Source: JBNKFQ01 sp050289385 (lineage in GTDB: Bacteria > Pseudomonadota > Gammaproteobacteria > Pseudomonadales > Porticoccaceae). Taken from it: a stretch of DNA of 17,066 nucleotides. Where the stretch lies: assembly GCA_050289385.1 (NCBI GenBank), contig JBNKFQ010000279.1, forward strand, positions 1 through 17,066, given 5' to 3'. Positions within the stretch are counted from its first letter, which is position 1; every line of letters begins with the position of its first letter. Both the position numbers and the translations under genes were made by a program. The notes under the pieces are model-generated. The model did not search any database. It saw only the letters and a list, made by a program, of their open reading frames with translations, and was not told the DNA's origin. Positions 1-7,696 of this stretch are shown here, in pieces.

Positions 1-1071
1 GTACTCGTGTCGGGAGAAACGATAGGCGAGCATGCGCTTGAAAACCTTCGCGCATCGCTCGGTCAGTGTGGTCTGCGAGTGGAATATCGCGAGGTTGACC
101 GAGCTGACTATCAAATTTGGTGTCAATCCCGGGGGCAGCCGATTCACCTGGTGACCTTGTTGGCGCGCCATATTACCGCTCAACACATGGCTGAGGTGGC
201 TCGTGTGATTGCTGATCAGGGTTTAAGCGTCGCACAGATCCAGCGCCTGTCCGGGCGCATTGCTCTGGAGGATGAAAATAGTGACAGCCGCGCTTGTGTT
301 GAATTTCGTTTGCGCGGAGAGGTGTCCAGTGAGCAAAAACTCCGGGCAGAATTGCTTGCGGTTTCTGATGCCCTGAATATAGATATCGCTTTTCAACGCG
401 ATTCTGTATTTCGTCGCAACCGTCGGCTGGTGGTGTTCGATATGGACTCTACATTAATCAGGGCAGAGGTTATTGACGAGCTGGCCAAAGCTGCCGGAGT
501 TGGTGATCAGGTTGTTGCGATTACGGAAGCAGCAATGCGAGGCGAGCTGGATTTTAAACAAAGTTTTGCGCAGCGCCTGGCTCTGTTGAAAGGGCTTGAT
601 GTATCGGTGCTGGAAAATATTGCCAACTCACTGCAGTTGACCGAAGGGTGTGAAAGGCTGGTGACAACCTTGCGCAAGCTTGGGTATAAAACCGCCATTC
701 TGTCCGGGGGCTTCAATTATTTTGGACGCTATTTGCAAGAGCAGCTCGGTTTTGACTATGTATTTGCCAACGAGCTTGATGTGGTTGATGGCAAGGTCAC
801 GGGTAAAGTTAGTGGTGACGTGGTTGATGGTCAGCGCAAGGCAGAATTATTACGAGAGCTTGCGGAGCGTGAAAATTTATCGCTGGAGCAGGTGATTGCT
901 GTTGGTGACGGTGCAAATGACCTGCCGATGTTAGGTATTGCCGGTTTGGGCGTTGCCTTTCATGCCAAGCCATTGGTAAAGGCAAGTGCGAAACAGTCTA
1001 TTTCTACTCTGGGGCTGGATGCAGTTTTATATTTGCTGGGATTAAGCGATCTGGATGTAGAGACGATTTGA
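1..1071 (+). CDS. serB: Phosphoserine phosphatase, 5' end outside the window
   Basis: Cytosolic HAD-family phosphatase that hydrolyses O-phosphoserine in the last step of serine synthesis. The catalytic DxDxT motif (FDMDSTLI) begins near base 436, with the nucleophile Asp codon at 439. It is followed by the Ser-containing ILSGGF motif and by the GDGANDLPML metal-binding motif near bases 904-933. Upstream of the phosphatase is the second half of an ACT-like regulatory region (HLVTLLARH... and LSGRIALED), as in the long pseudomonad-type SerB of about 400 residues. The frame stays open through base 1, and the first visible residues align with the middle of the first ACT region. I therefore judge about 45-50 residues to be missing, and the GTG at base 7 to be an internal codon rather than the start. 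The gene converges on the GGDEF-EAL gene 74 bases downstream. In Pseudomonas aeruginosa serB is also next to fimX (recalled). Confidence 0.95.
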   Translation, partial: VLVSGETIGEHALENLRASLGQCGLRVEYREVDRADYQIWCQSRGQPIHLVTLLARHITAQHMAEVARVIADQGLSVAQIQRLSGRIALEDENSDSRACVEFRLRGEVSSEQKLRAELLAVSDALNIDIAFQRDSVFRRNRRLVVFDMDSTLIRAEVIDELAKAAGVGDQVVAITEAAMRGELDFKQSFAQRLALLKGLDVSVLENIANSLQLTEGCERLVTTLRKLGYKTAILSGGFNYFGRYLQEQLGFDYVFANELDVVDGKVTGKVSGDVVDGQRKAELLRELAERENLSLEQVIAVGDGANDLPMLGIAGLGVAFHAKPLVKASAKQSISTLGLDAVLYLLGLSDLDVETI

Positions 1072-1145
1072 ATTGGCGCTGCAGTGTAATGGTTTGGCCG
1101 TTGCAAAGAATACACATTGATTGATGTAAACGCCTGGGTGGTGGC

Positions 1146-3377
1146 TTACTTTACCAGAGTAAGGTGGCGCTTCGCCTCGCTCTCTAGCCAATCGTGCATA
1201 TCTTGTGAACTTAATGGCCGACAGAAATAATAACCCTGGGCGTAATCGCAGCCAATTTTGCGCAGTAGATTTGCTGTTTCCTGATCTTCGATACCCTCGG
1301 CGATGACGCTGGTGCCCAGACTGTGTGCAAGCTCAATAGTTGAGAGAGTGATATTGCGGTCGTTTTGGTCACGACAGATATCCCGGGTAAAAATGCGGTC
1401 GATTTTAAGGTAGGAAATCGGTAATCGATAAACATAAGTGCGCGAGGAATAGCCGGTACCAAAATCATCCACAGCCAGATGGATGCCTATGTCTCGAATT
1501 TCCTCCATGGCCTGCAAAGCAGACAGCGATTGGTCCGGCAAGCCGCGTTCGCTAACTTCAAAGCACAACAGCATTGGATCGATTTTGGTTTCTTTAACCA
1601 GTGCGCGAACGTGTTCAGGGAATTCCGGGTTCAGGAGATCTTCAGTGCACAAATTTATTGACAGCCATAATGGTGTTTGGTTGTTCTTCCATCGTGCGCA
1701 CTCCAATATACTTTTTTTGATGGTCCAGTGCGTGAGTTTTTGCATCAAGTCTGTGCTTTTCACATAAGGTATAAATTCCATAGGCGGGACCAGTCCAAAC
1801 TCGGGACTTTTCCATCGTATCAAAGCTTCGGCTCCCACAGGTTGCCGGTTATCGAGCCTCATAACAGGTTGATAATAAAGCTCAAATTCATTGTTATCGA
1901 AAGCTTTGTGCAATTTTTCCACCAGGGAGGGGTTATCAGACTTCTCAGCACTGTAATCGTGGGAATGAAAGGCAAATCTGCTTTTTGTTTGTTTTGCCTG
2001 ATACATCGCCATGTCGGCTTTTTGCAGCAATGCACGGGCATCACCACTATCGTCTGGTGCAATCGCGATACCTATGCTGATACCAACCTGTATATGGTGA
2101 TCGCAGATATCAAATGGCGATTCGAGGGCCTCTATGATTTTGTTCGACACAATTGCGGACACCTCACGATCGGTATCGGGCAGAAGTACAACAAATTCGT
2201 CGCCGCCCAGACGACTTACTGTATCAGAGCGACGTACAGCATTTTTTATCCGAATTGCTGCTTCTTTCAGAACCAGGTCTCCAACCGCATGACCCAGCGT
2301 ATCATTTACAGCCTTGAAGCGGTCGAGATCCATCAAAAGAATGCTGAAAGAAGAGCTACCTTTAACAGAAGCCAAATACATTTTTTTGATGTTGAGATTG
2401 AATAGGGTGCGATTGCCAAGGCCAGTCATACTATCGGTATAAGCGAGAGTATTAATTGGGCCAACCATTTTTCGGGTAACACTAATAACTCCAAGTATCG
2501 ACAAAAGTATACTTGTCAATAGCAGATAGGTCAGGTTTTGTTCAAACTTCTGAAAAGGAGCCATGGCCTTACTCATTGATTTGCCCAATACAGCTACGAT
2601 TTCAGTTGACCCAATTGATTGCAGTGGAACCAAAGCCATTAAGTGTGAATTACCGCCCCATTTGCTAAGCCATGAACCTGTCTGATCTCTATTGTCATAC
2701 TCCCGGAATATTTCTGTTATTGATGCGCTGGAAGTATTTCCATGAAACTGCCAGTTGCCATTGGTGGGACGGGATATAAAGGCTACTTCTGTGCCAGATG
2801 TTTTAGCCAGATTAGTAGCCAGTTCGTTATCTATGGAATAACCCATGACAAGATGACCGATAATATCTTGTGATTCCACAGGTGTTGCTACAATCTGATA
2901 CAAATCGTTACCGCTGACAATGATCCGGGTTCCATTGTCGGTCTGGCCCTGATTGTTGTCTTGTGATAATGAAAGATGAAATTTCCCGTCATTGGGTAAA
3001 GATGTTTGTGGTAACGTCGTAGCCAGAATTCGTTCGCTCGTATCTGTGACAATTACGGCTGATGCTTGTATCCGATTACCGTGGTTAGCTATTATTGATC
3101 CGATTTTGGAAGTATCTTTTGTGGCAATCGCTTCACGCAAATCATAGTCTGTAGCCAATATACGTGTGGCCAGCATGAGTTGTCGATATCGCAATTGAAA
3201 CTGATGTTGGAAAGCCTGGATGCCAGTGTTCAGGGAGTTCAGGGGGGTACTGTGAGAAATGTTCCTGTTAGCCGAATTTAATATAATTACTCCACCAAGC
3301 TGAATTATTATCAGCAGTATAATCAGGACGCAAATGATCCTCGATTCGTTTGTGCGATAATTCATCGTTAAATCCAT
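1146..3377 (-). CDS. Membrane-anchored diguanylate cyclase/phosphodiesterase (sensor-GGDEF-EAL)
   Basis: Inner-membrane enzyme of 743 residues that probably both makes and degrades cyclic di-GMP. Membrane helices lie at about 13-34 and 284-303. Between them is a periplasmic region of about 250 residues that looks like a Cache/CHASE-type ligand sensor (fold not certain). The GGDEF domain follows with no obvious HAMP linker. GGDEF is intact at 391-395, and an RxxD inhibitory site (R382-D385) lies five residues before it. The EAL domain (about 485-735) keeps E517 (EAL), N575, E607, D637-D638 (DDFGTG), K658, E694 and Q714, so phosphodiesterase activity is expected. The ATG at 3377 has AAAGG five bases upstream; an ATG at 3365 is an alternative start. 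It lies 284 bases downstream of fimX on the same strand, with a CRP-type site in the gap. The signal sensed and the net direction of activity cannot be told from sequence. Confidence 0.93.
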   Translation of the reverse strand: MDLTMNYRTNESRIICVLIILLIIIQLGGVIILNSANRNISHSTPLNSLNTGIQAFQHQFQLRYRQLMLATRILATDYDLREAIATKDTSKIGSIIANHGNRIQASAVIVTDTSERILATTLPQTSLPNDGKFHLSLSQDNNQGQTDNGTRIIVSGNDLYQIVATPVESQDIIGHLVMGYSIDNELATNLAKTSGTEVAFISRPTNGNWQFHGNTSSASITEIFREYDNRDQTGSWLSKWGGNSHLMALVPLQSIGSTEIVAVLGKSMSKAMAPFQKFEQNLTYLLLTSILLSILGVISVTRKMVGPINTLAYTDSMTGLGNRTLFNLNIKKMYLASVKGSSSFSILLMDLDRFKAVNDTLGHAVGDLVLKEAAIRIKNAVRRSDTVSRLGGDEFVVLLPDTDREVSAIVSNKIIEALESPFDICDHHIQVGISIGIAIAPDDSGDARALLQKADMAMYQAKQTKSRFAFHSHDYSAEKSDNPSLVEKLHKAFDNNEFELYYQPVMRLDNRQPVGAEALIRWKSPEFGLVPPMEFIPYVKSTDLMQKLTHWTIKKSILECARWKNNQTPLWLSINLCTEDLLNPEFPEHVRALVKETKIDPMLLCFEVSERGLPDQSLSALQAMEEIRDIGIHLAVDDFGTGYSSRTYVYRLPISYLKIDRIFTRDICRDQNDRNITLSTIELAHSLGTSVIAEGIEDQETANLLRKIGCDYAQGYYFCRPLSSQDMHDWLESEAKRHLTLVK

Positions 3378-3552
3378 TTTTGCCTTTATCCAGACCTTTT
3401 CCGAGTCTTATATTTATGTTGTCACAGGGCGGATGTCATATCAGTCAGGGGGGTGCTACATAATATAGATGGGTTTTTAACGATTGGCTGTTCCGTTTGT
3501 CAGGTTATTTCGGCCACTTGGGATTCGGCGTCAATTATTGCGAAAAATAAAT

Positions 3553-3568
3553 TGTGAACTGTGTCACA
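3553..3568 (-). promoter_or_regulatory. Candidate CRP/Vfr binding site upstream of the GGDEF-EAL gene
   Basis: The sequence reads TGTGA-N6-TCACA, a perfect match to both half-sites of the E. coli CRP (Pseudomonas Vfr) consensus, flanked by A/T-rich bases. It lies 176 bases upstream of the ATG at 3377. On the minus strand a TTGACG hexamer at 3534-3529 could be a -35 box. A -10 placed 17 bases on would start transcription near 3499, which puts the palindrome centre near -61.5, the classical class I spacing. That -10 sequence (GAAATA) is poor, so the promoter itself is uncertain. The site could also act on fimX expression or be fortuitous. Confidence 0.5.
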
Positions 3569-3631
3569 AAACGACAGGATGAGAGATTTTCGTCGAGTTT
3601 GTCTGCCGGTTGTAATTGTATTAACCTGGGG

Positions 3632-3649
3632 TTTCAGTGATAGCTGAAA
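3632..3649 (-). terminator. Weak hairpin just after fimX
   Basis: TTTCAG and CTGAAA form a 6-bp stem (7 with a G-U pair) with a 4-6 base loop, starting 12 bases after the fimX stop codon. There is no T-run after it in the direction of transcription, so it is at best an imperfect terminator or an mRNA 3' structure. Confidence 0.2.
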
Positions 3650-3661
3650 GAAATGATTGAA

Positions 3662-5743
3662 TCAGCCATCTCCGCTAAAATCGTAATTCATGACCGGCTG
3701 TGGTGTTTGCAGATAGAAGCCCTGTATATATTGCACACCCATGCGCCACAGTGTTGGCATAAGTACGGGGCTTTCGATAAACGGCACGATGACTTTTTCG
3801 TCAGTAGCACGCAATTTGTTAATGATACTCTCCAGCGCTTCCCGGCCTTTTTCGTTCTCGTGGGCCTTATTTACCAAAGCGCGGTCGAGCTTGACAAAAT
3901 CGACAGAAATTCGTTCCAGCAATTGCAGGGAGTTGCTGGACAGGCCGAAATGCACGAGTGAGAAATGACAGCCATTTTCCTTGAGCTTATCGACAATTGC
4001 AGTGGTCTGGTTCAGGTGGCGACCAACTTCCGTTTCCGATAACTGGAATACCAGCGAGCTGGAGGGTACATCAGCGGGCTTTAAGGTAATATCCAGCCAG
4101 GACGCAAATTCGTCATCGCAGAACGTGTGCCGGCTGATGTTAACGAACAGGCGAGTGCCGGGTTCGCTTTGTTGTTTTTCAGACAAGGCAGTAATGGCTT
4201 CGTGTACAACCCATTTGTCAATGTCTCTGGCAGTTTCCGTCTTGAACAACTGCGAGATAAAATCTACCGGGAAATCTTTCGGGTTGGCTTCTTCCTTGAC
4301 TCGAACCAGCACCTCGTAAGTCGGGATACTTTCACCGTGCAAACTGATAATGGGCTGATAAAGTATTTCAAACTGGTCGTTTTCAAGTAATTGGCGACCT
4401 ATGTCTTCAATGTTTGTGTCAACTTCCTTGATTGAAGGTGAAAATTCGAGTTCGTAGAGTCTTGCGCCATTTCCGGCAGTATCTGCTGATTGAACACTTT
4501 CGAGAGCTTGTTGACAGCGATCGAGCACATCATCTGCTGTTTCGGAGTTATTTGATATTACACTCAGGCCGATACCGAGTGTGGTAATGAATGTTTGGCC
4601 GTTAACCTCAATAACCTGATCCCCGATATAGTCACAGAGACCCTCTGCCAGTCGCAGTGCTGTGTCGGCGTTGGTGTCGGGCATCAGCACCAGGAAGCTG
4701 TCTTCGTTTAAGCGACTGATAATATGGGTATCGGAAATTTGGGAATCGACCAGCCTGGCGGCATCTTGCAGCACTTCTTCCGAGAATTTAATGCCGTTTT
4801 CCTCTCGCCAGGTCTGGAACTGGTTGATCTTTACCAGCCACAGCAGGGATTCCCGGTCCATCTGACTGGCGCGACGAATGGCGGTATTGATCTGCTCGAC
4901 CAATTTATGCAGTCGAATTTCTGTCAAGCCACCTTGTGTTTGTATGACTCCGGACTGGCTGTCTTCCCCATATTCAAAATCATCGTTTTTGATCAGAAAT
5001 TGCAGAGCGGGTTCATCTTCGTACTCTACCTGAGCCGTGTTCATTTCGAGATCGACGGTCTGATCGTCGTTACGCAGTGCGGTGAACTGTATTTCCCGAG
5101 GTTCCCAGGCGTCTTCCGTAAACAGGGATTTCAGCAGGGGTTTGATTTTAGCCCGACTGTCCGGGCTGACAGTATCGATGACCGGCAAGCAGGCCATTTC
5201 CTCGCGGTCAGCATAGCCAAACAGATGGGCATAACTGTCGTTCGCATAGATGTAAGTGCCTTCCTTGACAATGGCAATGGCGTCGCGGGAGCTGTGTAAC
5301 AACTGCTGGCATCGATCTTCTGCTTCGGAGTAGCGACGTTTCCAGTAGGTAAGTCGGCGACTTTGATTGAGCTGGTGCAAGGCGCGTGATACCACCAGCA
5401 GCAGATGTTGGTCTTCGTCTACGCCCAGGGTCTCGGCAGCTCCCATACGCAGGCCTTCGATTACGGTTGTACCGGGCTGGCTGCTTATCAAGATTACCGG
5501 TATGTCGAGGTCGAGTCGGCGGGAGTTGTGAAAGATGGACTGTGGTGTGACGTTGCTGCATTCAAACTGGGCGAGAATCAGATCCCACGAGCCGGCTTTC
5601 AGCAGCTTTGGCAGTTCTTGCTCGGATTTGGCGTGTTTGAATGAAACATCGTACCCCGCGTTGCGGAGCAGGCTGACCAGCCGGCTGGCTTCGTCAGCGG
5701 AGTCGTGGGCCAGCAGAAGCTGCAATGTGTTGTTGGCGTCCAT
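3662..5743 (-). CDS. fimX: FimX-family c-di-GMP receptor (REC-PAS-degenerate GGDEF-degenerate EAL)
   Basis: Probable polar cytoplasmic regulator of type IV pilus assembly and twitching, acting by binding c-di-GMP rather than metabolising it. Starting at the ATG at 5743 it has 693 residues, close to P. aeruginosa FimX (about 691). A TTG at 5761 would add six residues with no better ribosome site. The order is a REC-like domain (1-125) with Gln59 where the phosphoacceptor Asp should be, then PAS (about 145-255), then a GGDEF-like domain with NEDSF at 346-350, then an EAL-like domain (about 445-690). The last has EVL at 477-479, FQLSE instead of FEITE, and VHFG instead of DDFG. The EVL triad and the ending QGFYLQTPQPVMNYDF strongly resemble FimX as I recall it. 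Neither enzymatic site looks usable. It lies downstream of the fimW-like gene, with the active GGDEF-EAL enzyme gene next. Confidence 0.88.
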   Translation of the reverse strand: MDANNTLQLLLAHDSADEASRLVSLLRNAGYDVSFKHAKSEQELPKLLKAGSWDLILAQFECSNVTPQSIFHNSRRLDLDIPVILISSQPGTTVIEGLRMGAAETLGVDEDQHLLLVVSRALHQLNQSRRLTYWKRRYSEAEDRCQQLLHSSRDAIAIVKEGTYIYANDSYAHLFGYADREEMACLPVIDTVSPDSRAKIKPLLKSLFTEDAWEPREIQFTALRNDDQTVDLEMNTAQVEYEDEPALQFLIKNDDFEYGEDSQSGVIQTQGGLTEIRLHKLVEQINTAIRRASQMDRESLLWLVKINQFQTWREENGIKFSEEVLQDAARLVDSQISDTHIISRLNEDSFLVLMPDTNADTALRLAEGLCDYIGDQVIEVNGQTFITTLGIGLSVISNNSETADDVLDRCQQALESVQSADTAGNGARLYELEFSPSIKEVDTNIEDIGRQLLENDQFEILYQPIISLHGESIPTYEVLVRVKEEANPKDFPVDFISQLFKTETARDIDKWVVHEAITALSEKQQSEPGTRLFVNISRHTFCDDEFASWLDITLKPADVPSSSLVFQLSETEVGRHLNQTTAIVDKLKENGCHFSLVHFGLSSNSLQLLERISVDFVKLDRALVNKAHENEKGREALESIINKLRATDEKVIVPFIESPVLMPTLWRMGVQYIQGFYLQTPQPVMNYDFSGDG

Positions 5744-5900
5744 AATACCCGGAGAGTGCAATTCAGTCGTTCAATGTAGAAGAGTAGCTTTTTCTGCAGA
5801 GGGTTGCGCTCATCCGTAATCAACACCCGATGTGTTTGCAAGAAGCCGGTAATCCTGCCAATTCCGGGGGGCTGATGTCAATCTATTTATGAAAAACCTG

Positions 5901-7604
5901 TTACTCGGTCGGAGTGTGCAGGGCAAACCGTCCGATAAAACCAGTGGTATCAAGCGGTGTTGACAGATTGATCATGGTGCCGCTGTCGCCGCCCAGCAAA
6001 TGTACCTGGTCGCCATTTTTGAAAGACATTGTCGGTGTTATCAGTTGAGCCGATCCGTCACTATCGGTAATCATCAGTGCCGGCAAATAGGGGCCGGGCG
6101 CCTTGCCGCTGCGCATCGCCCTCGCCGCGCGAGTGTGAACAGTGCCACCCAGAAGTTCAATACCCAGCATTACTGTGAGTGCTGCTGTGGTTCTTTTCCA
6201 GCGCACTATGCCCGGTGCCCACTGATCGGAATCACTGTCACGTGTGGCGACAATTTCACCTGGCGCAAGCTTGGGTGATTTGCCCGGGTCCAGTTCGACG
6301 CATTTGCCATTGGGGCTGCGGTCGCGCACTAAAGCGTGGAGTGGTGGAGGTTTGTTTTCGGTTTCTTTTGACGGGGCCTTGTCCGACACTTCCGCGTCAA
6401 GCGTTTCCTGACGCACAGGAAAGCTGCCGCCCCCTTCTGTGTCCAAAGCTTCGCTCCACACATCGTTGCGAAACAATTCCGAACGCTGAAACTCGAGTGT
6501 TTGCGATTCCGGTTTGGTTTCGCGTTTCACGATGGCTGACAAGCTATCGAGGTAGCTGTCGAAATCCGCGTTGCCTGTTAGAGTTTCGTGGATATGACTC
6601 AGCCCGTAAATCAGTTGTACCTCGCTGTCCTCTTCCTGACGTTGCTCAAGCCGCTTTTGCTCGGTGGTCCAGTTTGCTATCAACGTGCGAATCAGTCGTG
6701 GAGGCACTTTGTCAATTACTGAAGCGGTGGTGAAGTTGTCCAGCTTTTGTTGCAGGTTATCCGTCAATTTACTGATGTGAATCTTGTAATACCTGCGGTT
6801 GGAACCCTCCAGTTTTGATGCATAAACCGGTGGCAGGTCTGATTCTGAATCGACCACAAAAAGTCCCGGACTCATGCCGGACACCACGTCGGTCAATTGA
6901 GCCCATTCGGCCAAAGCCTCGTAGGTAGCGGCAAGGTCATTGGCCGACAAGCGGTTGGGGCCGCTACAGGCCAGCAGCAAAATACGCAGATATTCATTGT
7001 GAATGGTAATGGATGGTGTGCTGCTTCTTTCGCGACCGGGGTTCGGATTGTCTGTGACACGACACAACGTGGCGATTTTGTACTCGGTGTGCAGGTCGGC
7101 CCAGAAGCGTGGGGGTGTTCCCAGATAAAACTGCAGGCATTTCAGATACAAGACGCCCTGGACATGAAGGCTTTGGGAAACCGACTGGGCAATTTGCGGC
7201 ATTGCGGTACCGGCCTGGTCGCCCAGCGCAAATGCTTTCACCACCGACCGGTAGCCGCTGGCCAGGTGTTTCAGTATCGCCTGGCTCAATGATATGGTGT
7301 TGGCGGTTTCTTTTGACAAACTGGTGCGAGCCAGTTTAGCCGAACATTGCAGCGCCTGCGCTTTTACCTCATTCAGCAGCGTCAACTTTTGGTAGGGCTT
7401 CACTTCTAGTATCGCGAGCTCTTTTACCAGTGAGTAAATCAGTTTGCCGCTTTCGGCTGGCGCATTTGTCGGTAGCATTTGAACAAAAGAGGCGAAACTG
7501 CGCGGGTCGTGTTCGCACAGCGTGAGGCTTTCAAGGGTGGCTTCATTGGCCGATAGTTGGCTGGCGAGTTTCGTCAGCAGGTCCTTGTCAATTGTTCTGT
7601 CCAT
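5901..7604 (-). CDS. fimW: FimW-like protein with C-terminal PilZ-type barrel, putative c-di-GMP effector
   Basis: A soluble protein of 567 residues with no signal peptide or membrane helix. Residues 1 to about 360 are mostly helical and match no enzyme I recognise. A charged, probably flexible linker runs from about 360 to 420. Residues 422-488 resemble a PilZ barrel, with a DxSxxG-type motif (DRSPNG at 428-433), LAPGEIVATR, then W-APGIVRW and VMLGIELLGG. The usual RxxxR arm of c-di-GMP-binding PilZ domains is not evident before it, so ligand binding is unproven. The gene stands directly upstream of fimX. I recall that in P. aeruginosa the neighbour of fimX encodes FimW, a c-di-GMP effector for surface attachment and pili. 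The symbol rests on this position and the PilZ-like end, not on a sequence search. A GGAG lies nine bases before the ATG at 7604. Confidence 0.55.
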   Translation of the reverse strand: MDRTIDKDLLTKLASQLSANEATLESLTLCEHDPRSFASFVQMLPTNAPAESGKLIYSLVKELAILEVKPYQKLTLLNEVKAQALQCSAKLARTSLSKETANTISLSQAILKHLASGYRSVVKAFALGDQAGTAMPQIAQSVSQSLHVQGVLYLKCLQFYLGTPPRFWADLHTEYKIATLCRVTDNPNPGRERSSTPSITIHNEYLRILLLACSGPNRLSANDLAATYEALAEWAQLTDVVSGMSPGLFVVDSESDLPPVYASKLEGSNRRYYKIHISKLTDNLQQKLDNFTTASVIDKVPPRLIRTLIANWTTEQKRLEQRQEEDSEVQLIYGLSHIHETLTGNADFDSYLDSLSAIVKRETKPESQTLEFQRSELFRNDVWSEALDTEGGGSFPVRQETLDAEVSDKAPSKETENKPPPLHALVRDRSPNGKCVELDPGKSPKLAPGEIVATRDSDSDQWAPGIVRWKRTTAALTVMLGIELLGGTVHTRAARAMRSGKAPGPYLPALMITDSDGSAQLITPTMSFKNGDQVHLLGGDSGTMINLSTPLDTTGFIGRFALHTPTE

Positions 7605-7639
7605 ACTGTTCGTCTCCCTTTGGGATCCGTCATCTTTGT

Positions 7640-7655
7640 TATTGTCAGGACAATA
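7640..7655. promoter_or_regulatory. 16-bp perfect dyad between epmB and the fimW-like gene
   Basis: TATTGTC-AG-GACAATA is a perfect 7+7 inverted repeat in the 92-base gap, 36 bases before the fimW-like start codon. It is A/T-rich, has only a two-base centre and has no T-run, so it fits a dimeric repressor or activator site better than a terminator. No family is assigned. It may also be chance. Confidence 0.3.
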
Positions 7656-7696
7656 GATTCTGGAGTAATAACTCTGCCTGTAAATAGTAGCCTGTC

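Noticed and set aside
7..9. GTG as the start of serB
   Set aside because: The frame is open upstream to base 1 and the visible protein aligns from within the first ACT region of long SerB proteins, so the gene is truncated by the window edge.
1072..1145. Terminator between serB and the GGDEF-EAL gene
   Set aside because: Only a 4-bp ACAT/ATGT stem was found and no T-run; too weak to report as a feature.
1677..2405. 242-residue plus-strand frame opposite the GGDEF-EAL gene
   Set aside because: It is antisense to clearly conserved GGDEF and EAL codons and shows no domain of its own.
5744..5761. TTG at 5761 as the fimX start
   Set aside because: The ATG at 5743 gives the N-terminus and length expected for FimX; the TTG has no ribosome site.
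5840..5870. Sigma-54-like TTGGCA element between fimW and fimX
   Set aside because: On the minus strand the GG is not followed by GC at the required distance, so the -24/-12 pattern fails.
7660..7696. Small GAGT/ACTC hairpin after epmB
   Set aside because: A 4-bp stem without a T-run is not convincing as a terminator.
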